From: Carex sylvatica
Lineage: Eukaryota; Streptophyta; Magnoliopsida; Poales; Cyperaceae
DNA length: 64,000 bases
Direction: 5' to 3'
Assembly: GCA_964058845.1 (NCBI GenBank)
Contig: CAXKVR010000068.1
Span: 22,166-86,165, forward strand
Each line of letters opens with the position of its first letter. Within the stretch, counting starts at the first letter, position 1. The position numbers and the translations under genes were made by a program. The notes below the pieces were generated by a model that ran no database searches, was not told the DNA's origin, and saw only the letters and a list, made by a program, of their open reading frames with translations. Shown here piece by piece: positions 22,406-33,868 of this stretch.

Positions 22406-24688
22406 CTATCTCAGAAATTGACCAATTACAAACCCAATAATAAAGAAGATAAAGAACAATAACCCTAGTACGATCCACCAGACCCGAGCAGACCCATGAT
22501 TTGTTGATGACTGTTGAGGCCCGTTTTCCTTTGGTATGGACTTGCTGTTACAAGGTGGCAACGGTAACCCACAGAGGCCTGGATTATTCTCAAATGCATA
22601 TTCTGGAAATGTAACCAAAGAACCCTGTTCTGGTATGGGTCCGCTTAACCGGTTGTTCGATAAATTCAAATCTGACAAGGACAAGGCCGAAAAGGAAGAG
22701 GGTATGCTGCCTTCTAACATATTATGTGATACATCGAGTGATATTAATCTAGTCATGCCTCCCAATTCTTGTGGCAACGGTCCCGTTAAGTGATTGTGCT
22801 CGAGGAACAAGGCGGTCAAAAATGACATTGTAGAAATCTCATTTGGAATGTGGCCACTAAGTTGATTGTATGACAAATCAAGAAAAATCATTGATATGAA
22901 ATTAATGAGGTTTTGGTTAGTTATGGAAACAAAAGCCCTTTCACCTGGCATTGAATTACAATAACGTACAATCGGCACACGCATTAGGTCATTATACCGG
23001 ATCCCATCAAACTCCAGATAAATATTCATACGGTGGCATAACTTATTATGAATTATCTCGCTGAAATATAGCCGATCATCCACTATAAGGTTCGCCTTAA
23101 ATTTACCAGATTGTTTTGCCAAAGTAGGTGGAATAGACCCATTTAGTTTGTTGTTACTCAAATCTAAATATATCAGACCCTTGCAATCACCAAGCCTTGG
23201 TGGTATCGACCCAGTGAATGAATTGTTTTGAAGTATTAAAATCACAATATTTTCAAGCTTATTGATCCAAATAGGTATTGATCCGGTAAGTCGGTTGCTT
23301 GCTAGAGATATCCAGTTGAGGCTAGTGCAATTTGCTAACCTATCTGGTATTGTGCCACTTAGGTTGTTGTAGTCCAAGATTAGATTTCTAAGTGACTTAA
23401 GGGATGAGAGTTCAGAGGGTATCTCACCATTCAAGTTATTTTGCCACATTATAAGATCTTGTAAGTTGAAGAGGGACCCTAGAGAACTGGGAATGGATCC
23501 AGAAAGCAAGTTCAAGCTCAGATCAAGTGAGATCAAGTTAGTACAGTTGCTTAGGGAATGAGGTATGGACCCGGTAAAATAGTTATCCTGTAAGTGTAAC
23601 ACTTTTAATCTAGAGATATTACTGGTGCACAAAGGTCGTGGTATCAAGCCTGAGAACTTATTCGCACTAAGATCCAATAACTCAAGTCTTGTATGCTTTG
23701 AAATAGACTTGGGTAAACTACCATTGAAGTTATTAAATGCCAACTCTAGAACCTGGAGTCTGGGCATCGCAACCATGGACAAGTTCGGGAATGCACCAAA
23801 AAAATTATTCTTGGAGAGGCCCAGAGTGATGAGATTTGTGCATCCTTCTATGTTAGACGGGGCAATACCAGTAAAATGGTTTGATGAGAGGTTGAGATAG
23901 GTCAAATTTAAACAACTTGAGAACGTACCAGCCGGTATGGTACTAGTGAGTTGATTGGAAGATATGTCAAGATATTGCAAAGAGTTGCAATTGGTAATTT
24001 GTGGCATGGTTCCTTTAACAGTGTTATTGGAGAGGTCTAGATGTTTGAGTAACCTGAGTTTAGAGAATAACCAATGGATATCTTCGTTGATTGTTATCAT
24101 GTTATTGGAGAGATCAAGCATCCTTAGTTGGGAGAGAACTATAGAGGAATGATTGAAGGCTTGGCCAATGTAATTATTGGAGAGGTTGAGTGACTGAAGA
24201 GAATGACAGGAGGCTGCCAGGGAAGCTGTATCATAGACAGACCCATGAAGGTTGTTACTAGATAGGTCCAGTTCTTTGAGTCGCATGGTGCAGTTTGCAA
24301 GGGCTGAGATGGATCCATTGAGATTGGTAGAATGGAGAGAGAGCGCTTCTAGGTTTTCAAGAGAAAGGATGTGAGTTGAGACTGAATTGAAGTTTGCTTC
24401 GAGTGGCAGACCTCGAATGGTCAGAGAGGACACGTGGTTTCCTTTACATGTAACGCCTTGAAATTCACACACACCATGGATCTGGCTCCAGTTGGATAAC
24501 AAATTAGGATTTGGAAGAGAATTCTTGAAGGAAATTAGATGATCAACATCTCTGGAGATGGTAGATGCCATGCAGAAGAAGAGAAGGTTCAAAAGGAAGC
24601 ACAATGTAAGTGTAACCATTGTACGCTGCACTCCTTTTGTCATCTCTCCTATTCTCGTTGTGGTTTTTCTCTTATGTTTCATATCCAT
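22406..24688 (-). CDS. BRI1-like LRR receptor protein without a kinase
   Basis: Single-exon frame of 760 residues. A second ATG at 24643 (MTKGVQRTMVTLTL) gives a more normal signal peptide and is my preferred start. Order: signal peptide to about residue 43; LRR N-cap with VCEFQGVTC; many LRRs of the LxxLxLSxNxxxGxIP type; an island-like insertion after AKQSGKFKANLI (about 530-600, containing YLEFDGIRYNDL); four more LRRs (IFLDLSYNQLSGHIP onward); the C-cap NNPGLCGLPLPPC; and one membrane helix (VWWIVLGLLFFIFFIIGF) only three residues from the C terminus. The arrangement and island resemble the brassinosteroid receptor family, but the juxtamembrane and kinase parts are absent and I see no kinase remnant downstream. 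It is therefore a receptor-like protein; ligand unknown. A TATTTAAAT motif lies just upstream. Confidence 0.85.
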   Translation of the reverse strand: MDMKHKRKTTTRIGEMTKGVQRTMVTLTLCFLLNLLFFCMASTISRDVDHLISFKNSLPNPNLLSNWSQIHGVCEFQGVTCKGNHVSSLTIRGLPLEANFNSVSTHILSLENLEALSLHSTNLNGSISALANCTMRLKELDLSSNNLHGSVYDTASLAASCHSLQSLNLSNNYIGQAFNHSSIVLSQLRMLDLSNNMITINEDIHWLFSKLRLLKHLDLSNNTVKGTMPQITNCNSLQYLDISSNQLTSTIPAGTFSSCLNLTYLNLSSNHFTGIAPSNIEGCTNLITLGLSKNNFFGAFPNLSMVAMPRLQVLELAFNNFNGSLPKSISKHTRLELLDLSANKFSGLIPRPLCTSNISRLKVLHLQDNYFTGSIPHSLSNCTNLISLDLSLNLLSGSIPSSLGSLFNLQDLIMWQNNLNGEIPSELSSLKSLRNLILDYNNLSGTIPDRLANCTSLNWISLASNRLTGSIPIWINKLENIVILILQNNSFTGSIPPRLGDCKGLIYLDLSNNKLNGSIPPTLAKQSGKFKANLIVDDRLYFSEIIHNKLCHRMNIYLEFDGIRYNDLMRVPIVRYCNSMPGERAFVSITNQNLINFISMIFLDLSYNQLSGHIPNEISTMSFLTALFLEHNHLTGPLPQELGGMTRLISLDVSHNMLEGSIPSSFSALSLSDLNLSNNRLSGPIPEQGSLVTFPEYAFENNPGLCGLPLPPCNSKSIPKENGPQQSSTNHGSARVWWIVLGLLFFIFFIIGFVIGQFLR

Positions 24689-25561
24689 TGCAAAGCTTCA
24701 TTTAAATAAAGAGGGGGACGCTTTTGGCAGTCAACCTTTCAAAAAGCGAGAGAGAAAGTCATTTGGCAATCTCTTCCATATAAGTTTTCATGAGAGAGAG
24801 AGCGCTATTGTACGTTTTTCCTCTCCTTAGTTTTTCCTCTTAACTTCTTTTTTTTTTTGGTAGTATTCTCAGTTGCACGACTTCTATGTCGTGCTGCATG
24901 TGAATGGGAAGAAAAATGAGTTACAGATGGCGTTGTTAAATTTCTCCATTGATGCAGCGTTAACGGTCCAAACTCGTTAATATATAGACTGTAAAACATG
25001 AAATATCTGATTGTTGGTCAAAGAATGAAAGCAAGATTATTGCGGTCATAAAAATATCGAGAGTATTTTACCCGATAAAAATTAATGGTGATTATTTAGT
25101 CAATAGTCTGTGTGAAGTTGGACCCAACAATATCACATCTTGTCCTTTTGAAAGCTTTTGCCGTAACTGTGGGGTGCAAATTTTAACGAATTCACATCCC
25201 CTCAGGTTATGCCGACTGAGTACAATTGAATCGGACGGTCTGAAATTGAAATTGGAATTTTTAACTTGGCACAAATCTGAAAGCACAAATAATACTGCCC
25301 CCTAATGCCATTCTGAGGACACACCGGCTGAAATTAAATCTGGACCGTCCATTCAGGGATGAAGCTAGACCTTTAGACTATGGAAGTCAAATGTGAATAG
25401 AGGTCAATCATCTAAAATTTGACTTCCATAGTAATTCAAATATATGTAATTCACACACGTCAAAAAATTATTACAAAATTAATTTGACTCTCCTTTCTTT
25501 TATTTTGTATCTCTAATATTTATTAACAAGACGTAGTGGTTGGAAATAGAGAGGTAGCATA
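24689..25561. other. Gene-free upstream region of the receptor gene
   Basis: AT-rich. It should contain the promoter of the minus-strand receptor gene, with a TATTTAAAT motif near 24697-24706 and a GAGAGAGAG run near 24793. No other gene is visible. Confidence 0.4.
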
Positions 25562-25569
25562 GTTACGGG

Positions 25570-26455
25570 TAGGGCTGGCAAAAAAATTCGAGGTTCGAAA
25601 TTCGATTCGGGTTTGATTCAGGTTTGATTTGAGTTTAATTCGATTCGAAATGGGTTTGAATTGAAACGAACCAAACCAGGTTCGGTTCGGAATTAATTCA
25701 AATCAAACTCAAACCTAGCTTGGTTCGATCGAAATAGGTTCGTGATTTTTTTGTGGTTCGAATCTCATAATAACATCGGTCGTTTATTTACCTAATGAAA
25801 TTAAAATCCAAGATAGAGAATTATAATTTAACTTAGCCGACGCTCCATCGCTCTCAAATCTTAATAACCTAGTTCTCTTTCTGCCCCTCCCTAACTCACT
25901 CTCCCTCTCGCTCCAAAATCTAGCCGATGCTCTCGGCGACTGGTTGTCTCTCCTCTCTCCAGCCTAGATGGCTGTCTCTCCTCTCTCTTCGGCCGTATCT
26001 CCTCCTCCTTCTCTACCTTTCGGATTCTCACTTCATTAGATGGTCTGATCAAGAGTTTGATCGAGTGAGCACTCGAGATACGATTACTTGTTTTACTATA
26101 TATTTCAGTTCTTGTACTTAATCCTCTTTTTACGATTATTTGTTGTGATGTATTTTTTCATGAATAATTTTTCAACTTAAAAACACTCATTTATACTGGT
26201 AAAAGGAAGCCATGTGAATTTTGTCCCGCGAGAAAAAAATTAATGTATAAACTACCAGTATAACTAGGGCTGCTAAAAAATAATTTGATTCGTAATTCGA
26301 TTCGGGTTCGATTCGAAAAATGTGTAGTTCGCAATTAATTTGGTTCGAAATAGGTTCGATTCGAAACAAATCAAACCAGGTTCGGTTCGAAATTAATTCA
26401 AACCAAACTCAAACCTAAGATAAGTTCGATTCAGTTCGATTCGTTGCCACCCCTA
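25570..26455. mobile_element. hAT nonautonomous element with an internal second terminus
   Basis: Perfect 8-bp target duplication GTTACGGG at 25562-25569 and 26456-26463. The inverted ends are TAGGGCTGGCAA and TTGCCACCCCTA. The subterminal regions are packed with GGTTCGATTCG-type repeats. A second left-type terminus, TAGGGCTGCTAAAAAA, begins near 26268 and heads toward the same right end, but the 8-mer before it does not match GTTACGGG. Open frames inside it are low-complexity and not credible genes. Confidence 0.85.
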
Positions 26456-26463
26456 GTTACGGG

Positions 26464-27495
26464 TGTTATTAACGTAAAGAATGATTCTAATCCTTATTTT
26501 TCTTAAATAAATCAAACGCGCGTTAGAAAAAAAAAAGTGGAAATCATTTAATATCAACATAAAAGGTGTTAAAGTTTGAGTAAAATGGTCTAACACCATT
26601 AACTAGATCTTTACGAATTTTGTATTTGAAATCGAGTAATTCAAGTTTTTCGATCTAATGTTAATATATAGAATTGTCGACTAATTGATATCTATCCATA
26701 TATCTAGTAAATAAAAACACATAAAATTATAAAATTATTTTATTTGAATAAAAAAATAATACCGTAAATTTATTATTGCAATTATACTTTTGGTAATGTA
26801 ATTTTGTATTTGCAAAACTACACTCAACATATTTAATTAAATTTGTCTATACAAATTTAATAAAAGTAAAGCTTCCGTACACAATAAAAAAAGATTTTTT
26901 AAAAACTGATGTCAAAATAAAAAGATAAAATATTTTGAATTACAATAAAGTTGAAACTTGAGAATTTAAAATAAATATGGAAGAATGTTGAAAAGCTTTT
27001 TGAATATCAACGAGCAATCTACTTATTAATTAGTTTCATGATTTATTTTCTATATTTTAATTCACCGATTAGTATCTGCCTTTAATCACTGGTTTTGAAC
27101 CTTATTTATTTTCGTATCTGAAAGAGGATAGTATGGTCCAAATTTCTTTTTAAATTAAGTCTGGTTTGTCCATTTCAATTGTGTTGAGTCAGATATCTGT
27201 CTCTAACACAATTGAAATCATACATGTGACATTATAAATTTTGACCGGAGAAATATGTAATTTTGATGTTTCCTTAATTTATATATAATTATGCCTGTTT
27301 TAATCAAATAGCTCATGAATCTCTTTTAGTTTAAAAAAATGTGATATTTTTTTATGGGCACATAGAAAAAATAATATAGATCACATCTAACGGTATTATT
27401 TTGATGTTTAAGTTTTAAACTTTGAGTTATTTAAGTTTTTAAAAATGGAGACATAATAGAGGCACAAAAAATAGAGATATTTGAACCCTCCTCAT

Positions 27496-27527
<32 letters not shown>

Positions 27528-28100
27528 AGCTTATTATATACACACATCAAAAGTTGCTCATAGTTTAGTAAAATTTGTGACCTACGAATACACAGGCAAC
27601 ATTAATTAAATGCAGAACATGTTTGAGAAAAACAAACTCTTGAATGAAATCCACGATGAAAAGTAAATTTAAATTTTGTAATTTTTATATGCAGTTACTA
27701 AGAAATTAATTTTTTTAAATGATTTTGGGTTTTAGTTAATTTTGTGTAAATAAATTTTTTTTATTTTAATTCGGGCTGTGGGGAGTACCCTCAAAAATAT
27801 TTTTTAATCTGTTCCCCAACTTTTCATGTCAAATAAAAGCCAACGGAGGGATCAAAATAATAAGTATTTTTGTTCATTAATTAAACCAAAATCTGTACGA
27901 CGAATGGAGGATAGGATCGGTCATAATTGTAGGAACCCCGTCTAAAACTATATGGGAGCTCACTCTATCCTGAGAGGCTTTGTCCGATATCACTATCAGG
28001 ATGCCTATTTACGTCAGAAAAAAAATATCAAAATATATAATCAATAATAATTTAAAATATAAATTATCTAAATAAGACTTACATCAATATGAAGTCAAAG
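26464..28100. other. Gene-free AT-rich stretch
   Basis: No gene recognised. It holds a short hairpin near 27173-27210 (CAATTGTGTT against AACACAATTG) and an (AT)n microsatellite at about 27497-27522. Confidence 0.5.
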
Positions 28101-28560
28101 CAATAATAAAAGATGCAACAGAACTAATAACTGGTACTGGTGTATTTTGAAAACAAATTTTATTTCTGATCAACCAGACAATTCATAAAGTAACTGCTCT
28201 AATTAACTCAACCAACAATGAATCTTTTAAAGGTATTCAATAATCAAAATTTCATAGATCAAACACTTGTGTCTAATTAAAAATAAAATTGTTATGGTTA
28301 CCAATTCAAGTCTACAAAGTAGAAATAAATGAACAAGTAACAAATATATAGGTGACGTACAGTCTCAGAGACATCACAAAATGGACAATCTATATTATCT
28401 TGCCAATTTCTAATACGTAAATTGCATTTAGTTAGAATTTTATTCTGTCTAAGTAACTAAATGAAAAAAAATTATCTTAAAAGGAATCTTAATCTTTCAA
28501 GTAACTAAACAAAAAAATTTATTTTATAATGAATCTTAATCTTCAATAAAGTGTTGAAAA
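28100..28560 (-). mobile_element. LINE ORF2 remnant (zinc-binding domain)
   Basis: The minus strand around 28345-28420 reads WQDNIDCPFCDVSETV followed by a His-like position, which fits the C-x2-C zinc-binding domain at the end of plant L1 ORF2. Surroundings are decayed with many stops. Limits are approximate. Confidence 0.45.
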
Positions 28561-29069
28561 TATGATACAAGAAGTAACAAATAAAGTGTGGCTAGTGGCT
28601 ACTTCAGATCATGCCAGCACGCGTATTATTGTTCTCTCTTAATCAATTATGCTTGTCTACCTCAGCAAATTCTGTCGCTTATTAATTGGTTTTGGCGCTG
28701 ACACACGGGGCCCATGCCAGCACGTCTTCTCTGTCCTGGCGTTCTTGTTGTTTGTTATTGTTTTTGCATCCGTCATAAACACTTATTTTTCCGCTACACC
28801 ATATGATGCAAAGTTGTTATCACGGAAAGATATAGAGAGACATATAAAGCAAAAAAGAGAGAAATTTTGGGAGCAGCGATGAAATATTTTACTAACACGC
28901 TCTAATTTACCGCACATGGTGATGTGAATGACTAAAATGATGAAGAACATGATGATAATCGATTGATCATGCTTATTTAATTTTTTTGAGATTTTAAATT
29001 AGATCATAGAAAAAAATATCACAAAATAAATAAATTAAATATAGAAATAATGTTGGACATACTCGCCAC

Positions 29070-29468
29070 GAGAGTGGAAAAAATGTGTCGTGCAGTGACT
29101 AATACACAGTGACTTTGGTCTCGTGTCGTGTCGTTACCAAATATCAATGATGGTTCCGGCACGCATCACGCCATGTGAGTCATGCCGTGTCCAAATGTGA
29201 CTCGCGTGACCATTTAATCTTAGTTTATTTAAGATTCAATATTTAATTAATATCTAATGGTTCTAATTACATGTGACTCGCGTGACTACGTGCCGTGCTG
29301 TGACTATATTTTTTACGTGACGTGTTGTACCATACCAAACTTTCAAAAGATGGTTACAGCACGCGAATGATCACAGTACGGGACACGCGAGTCACGACAC
29401 GTAACTGACACACGTATCGTGACGTTCCGTGACAGAGCTTGCTCCGCCGTGTCATTTTTCCCAATCTA
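29070..29468. mobile_element. hAT-like MITE, CACGTGACG-rich
   Basis: The flanking 8-mers CTCGCCAC (29062-29069) and CCCGCCAC (29469-29476) match at 7 of 8. The inverted ends are GAGAGTGGAAAAAATG and, reversed, TAGATTGGGAAAAATG. The interior is rich in GTGACTCGCGTGAC and CACGxxACG repeats, like the elements at 17038 and 45886. Confidence 0.7.
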
Positions 29469-30092
29469 CCCGCCACATGGGGTACCGTGAATTACCTGTT
29501 ATGCACCATGACAAAATAAGTAACAACGTGATTAATTTACTTTGCTAATTGAGTGTTAATTAATAATTTACTTCACTAATTGAAATACAAAAAAATTGAT
29601 TGCTAGTGTCCAGTTAAGTTCGCAAGGTGATATACCGCTCTGACATATACTGGTCCAACTTGAGTACCATATTAACTAGAAATGTGAGTAATGCGGATTA
29701 AGAAGCCAATAATTATTTTCATGATAGCATAAATTTGTTTTACACAATTTCGCTCCTGTCTTTGCATGTCATATATAATTAACTCACGAGCAAACAATAA
29801 GGATTAAAAGTTTGTAAGACAAAATACAATACGTGCAATTGTCAGAGATGAAGACACTCAATTAGCAACGTGTGATGGCCTTCGATTTTGATGGGAGATT
29901 GCAATACAAACCATTATTACGAGATTTCACAAACAACGAATTAACAAGTTTAACTTGAAGATAAAAATTAAAAAAATTAAAAAAATCAGTAAGAAACATC
30001 AAACCAAACCTGTCAAGTGTTAAGAGGGATATATATATATGTTCGATAAATTAACATAATAATAAATGACTAACTTGTGATGATAATATTCC

Positions 30093-30975
30093 CGAAATAT
30101 TTATAAATACCCAAAAAAAATATAAAATTACGGAATCTACCCACTGTTTGAATGAAATTCGAAAAATGCCCAATCCGGTTATCCAATAACCGGATTTGAG
30201 ACAAATTTCCGGTTAACGGTGCACCGGATTTTTTTTTTTTTACAGAAAATTTTTTTTAAACAGAATTTTTTTTATTAAAATATTAGAAATGTTGAATATA
30301 TTTCTTTGAAAATAGATGGAATACAATATAATTTGATTTATTAGAAAGACTGCAATAAATAACCCGGATCAACATTTTTCAACCCGAATTTTTCGCTGCC
30401 GTAAGAAAAATTAATATATTTTTAATGGTTGTTATTCAAAAAGAATTCTCAAAATAGATACAACTTTTAATAAATTAAATGTACTAGAAAGATCACAATA
30501 TTTTCTGAATTACCTCGAAGTGACTTTTTAATCGGAATCAATAACTCAGAATCTAAGCATTTTTATTTTTTTCCCAATAACACATAAAAAAAATATATTA
30601 ATTTTTCTTACGGCCGCGAAAAATCCGGCATGAAAAATATTGATCAGGGTTATTTGTTGCAGTCTTTCTAATAAATCAAATTATATTGTATTCCATCTAT
30701 TTTCAAAGAAATATATTCAACATTTCTAATATTTGAATAAATAAAAAATTCTGTTTAAAAAAAATTTCTGTAAAAAAAAAAAAAAAATCCGGTGCACCAT
30801 TAACCGGAAATGTATTTTTTTTCAAAAAAAAAAAAAAAATCCGGTGAATGGTTAACTGGAAATTTGTCTCAAATCCGGTTATTGGATAACCGGATTGGGC
30901 ATTTTTCGAATTTCATTCAAATAGTGGGTAGTTTCCGTAATTTTATATTTTTTTTGGGTATTTATAAAAATTTCG
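30093..30975. mobile_element. Mutator-like foldback MITE at the 3' end of F-box pseudogene B
   Basis: An 883-bp near-palindrome. Its 11-bp target duplication GATAATATTCC is perfect at 30082-30092 and 30976-30986, within the 9-11 bp range expected of Mutator-like elements. The inverted ends start CGAAATATTTATAAATACCC and, reversed, CGAAATTTTTATAAATACCC. Long arms include CCGGTTATCCAATAACCGG hairpins and internal arms shared with the composite at 790-2472. It inserted in the last codons of an F-box gene and supplies that gene's present stop codon. Confidence 0.9.
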
Positions 30976-31865
30976 GATAATATTCCCTATTTTCTTAACA
31001 TATTTATCAACAGTCTTGATCAGCATATTAGCCCATTCAGAATTATTCCCACATTTTATTGCAACTGTGTCAAGATACTCATGCTGGAATGAAACATCTC
31101 CCAATACCTCTTGACTGGACTCTAATTGTGCATCACCTGGGTTCTGTAATAAGAAAAATAAGAAGTTGATTAATTATATATTTCATCATGATAGTCAAAG
31201 AGCAGTCGTTAGCATCATCAACTCAAAATACTAGAGGACTTGACTGATTGGTTAGTAGAGTCTATGCAGACTGGCATATTACTTCAGTCTAAGATACCAG
31301 AACCATAGTCTAAGATACCAGAACCATGTAGATATACACCAGTCAGCCCTAAAAATTTCAGAGAAGGTAAGTAAATCGACACTGGATCCATCACAAGATA
31401 TTGTAGGCTTGCACAAGAGATTGGATTAATCAATGCAAAAATGGAAAGTCTGTAAAAGTCGATGTGGATCATCCGCGGCATTAAAAGCAACACACAATCA
31501 AGCCATCCCATATAGACAAGAGCTTGACATCTCTGGCTTCTACATGAGTAACGAACTATATCCAAGTTTGTTGATTTCCGATTGTCCAAAACACCATCTA
31601 CAAACCGCTCAAACCTAACCACAGATATTCTCCCATAGTCACCAAGGGCATCACTTTGATCATCCATGAAGAATTCACATAAATTAAAGTCCAGAACTGG
31701 CACGGTAGCCCACATCATTCTCCATCTTTTCGACAAAACACACGTGTGAACAGCCTCTTTTGTGCTCAGAAACGAGAGTATATGGGTCAAAACCTCATCA
31801 GGCAAGCTACTGATCCGGCCATGTGCTACATTCTCTTTGCCACCATGATTCTTGGTCGTCTTCAT
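30943..31865 (-). pseudogene. F-box pseudogene B, internally deleted, with a MITE-derived 3' end
   Basis: Exon 1 starts at 31865 (MKTTKNHGG) and keeps a good F-box (start of motif [20 protein letters not shown]) and the first LRRs, then breaks off near 31328. From there the sequence continues as intron 2 (compare about 38340-38390 in gene C), so the rest of exon 1, intron 1 and exon 2 are deleted. A 21-bp tandem duplication (31286-31327) marks the junction. The third exon remains intact from 31143 (after TTACAG), reads VLGDVSFQHEYLDTV, and runs into the MITE after KKIGNII. The MITE adds ten residues (RNFYKYPKKI) and a stop at 30943-30945. Without exon 2 and the exon 1 donor it is unlikely to make a normal protein, but a truncated F-box protein of about 194 residues is possible. 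Confidence 0.8.
31286..31327. repeat. 21-bp tandem duplication at a deletion junction
   Basis: Two perfect 21-bp copies (31286-31306 and 31307-31327), each starting AGTCTAAGATACCAG, lie exactly where exon 1 of pseudogene B is joined to intron 2 sequence. Confidence 0.9.
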
Positions 31866-31931
31866 TTTTTGCCGTTCAATTAAGCATTCCCACAAACATC
31901 TGGCATGCAGAACTCCTGCATTACAATGCAC

Positions 31932-32540
31932 TCATAAATATGGATATAGTAGAAACGCATCTCATTTTTAAGGTGCCACGGCTCTATTTACAACTATGGA
32001 TCTTGTATCACGTTGGGGTACTAGATGTAGTACTTAACATTTAAGCAATTGCCTTAACTGATTAGTACTAAAAAGTTCTATCCAAATCAGTAATCATGAT
32101 TTGTATCAACATTCGTTAGCAACAAAAAGCGGACCATTATCTAGAAAGTTACAAGAGATCAAGATAGATGAACCAACATTTTTCGAAGATTAAGTCAGCA
32201 AACAGTTCCTCTCCTCTGAAGCTTGAATCTTCTTCATGAGGAGGTTAGGTTAAAACAAAAATTGAAGGGGTTTTAAAGTGAGAATGGGGAAATGAAAAAG
32301 GCACAGTAAAATATAATTTGAGGAACCTATATTGGTACGCTTTTACCTCACATTTCTCAACAACACCCTTGCAAAGACAAATTTACAAATGTCTACTCAA
32401 CCTTTCAAGCCCTAATACTATGCAAATGACAGTCTGCAACTGTTATGATGCAAAACTACAACCCCCAAAAAAAACAAAACAATTTTATGATGCAAAACTG
32501 TTATGATGCAACTGTTATGATGCAAAACTACAATTGCATA
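31932..32540. other. Upstream region of pseudogene B
   Basis: No gene. About 32150-32400 is recognisably similar in reverse complement to about 2820-3030 upstream of gene A, showing that the 5' flank was duplicated with the gene. Short TTATGATGCAAAACT repeats occur at about 32445-32530. Confidence 0.5.
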
Positions 32541-33405
32541 CTGGTTTGACACGTGGGCAGAAGAGCCACTGAGGGCGTGCAAAGATGGGCTTCCTAGGTC
32601 ACTGTCGCACGGAATGTCACTAAGGGAGGCGTTCGTGTCACAGTCCCAGCGACCTCATACAATGTAACTGGCATCACTACTCTTTACAGGACAACAGGAT
32701 CAATTGATCTGGCGATGGGGGGTGCAGGAGGTATACACGGCAGCTTCGGTTTACAGAATTATGATTTCTGGGGTCTAACCAGATGGAATTTTATGGAGGT
32801 ATGGCAATCCAGAGCACCATCAAAGGTTAAGCTTTTCACTTGTTGCTGCAGGAAAGAACATTAACACGCGATGTTCTGACAAGAAGGGGGGTACCTTGTC
32901 AGTTAGAATGCGAAATGTGCAAGGAGAGGGAACAAGAGACGGGACTGCACCTAATGTACACATGTACATATTCAGCTGAAGTATGGAGAGCAATTGAAGT
33001 GAAGAGGAGAGCAATTGAAGTGAAGAGGGGATTTAAACTGAGGCAAGGCTCATCTTCAATACAGGCGACATGGTCCTTAATTATCGTGGAATTAGTGAAA
33101 AGACAAGGGCTTCTAAGCAAAAAATAATGGGTGGTAAGAAGTATGGCGGTACTGTGGCGGTTATGGAGGCAACGAAATGAACAGATTTTCAGGGGAAAAT
33201 CACTGCCAAGCAATATCCAGGCAGAGAGGGTGTGGGAAGAGGGCGAGATGTGGCTTAAATACTGTGGAGGGGCTAAGGGAATAGGCTGAATGAAAACTTA
33301 GTAAGGTGCTAGTTGTAATAGAAGTATTAGGAAGGATGTAATCAAAATTTATCTAATGCAATTGCTGGTAGCTGCTACCAGTATTTCTCAAAAAAAAAAA
33401 AAATA
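32540..33405 (+). mobile_element. LINE 3' fragment with poly-A
   Basis: The plus strand reads the zinc-binding end of a plant L1 ORF2: SRAPSKVKLF, then LTRDVLTRRGVPCQLECEMC, then LHLMYTCTYSAEVW, and finally LWRLWRQRNEQIF, followed by a 3' end with CTGCTACCAGTATTTCTC and a poly-A run. The frame is broken by stops. A 20-bp tandem duplication (about 32986-33026) lies inside. The target duplication was not found. Confidence 0.75.
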
Positions 33406-33649
33406 TATAACATAAAAATGGTCAAGTATATATATTTAACTTCTAAAACACTAAAATTGGAAGCCAGTTTTCATGAACACAAGTTGATAATCGCTTGAAT
33501 GCAGATAGGAGAAAAATAATTTGTCAAAATCAATCCGCAGTTTGTCTTTTATATGAAGTAAACATCTGTTAATTTCATCCTTGTTCTCTTGCATATCTTA
33601 AATATTGATTTAATTTTGTTTCTAATTTTAAAACCTACCAGGACAACAT

Positions 33650-33868
33650 GCTACAGCTTGGAAAATCCAGAAAAAAGCACGAAATCACCAAAACTCGGTT
33701 CACTCGGACAAAAACTTGGTTTATTCGGACCAAACTCGGTTGACTCAGACCAAAACTCGGGTGACTAAAACCAAAAATCGCTCGGGCAGGAAACTCGTGT
33801 GAATATCAGCTCAGCTCGGTTGATTTGGACCGACACTATTCTGAATTAGCCGATTTTCCAACCCATGA
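33650..33868. mobile_element. Short hAT-like MITE, ACTCGG-rich
   Basis: The ends resemble inverted copies (CTTGGAAAATCC near the left, GGATT/CCGATTTTCC near the right) with ACTCGG repeats between. The composition matches the larger hAT element at 20370-21752. Limits and target duplication were not resolved. Confidence 0.45.

Noticed and set aside
25927..26121. Leucine/serine-rich frame in the hAT element at 25570
   Set aside because: CT-rich low-complexity reading inside a transposable element.
28649..28882. 77-codon frame with one hydrophobic stretch
   Set aside because: No family resemblance, no conserved neighbour, and surrounded by LINE and MITE debris. I cannot support it as a gene.
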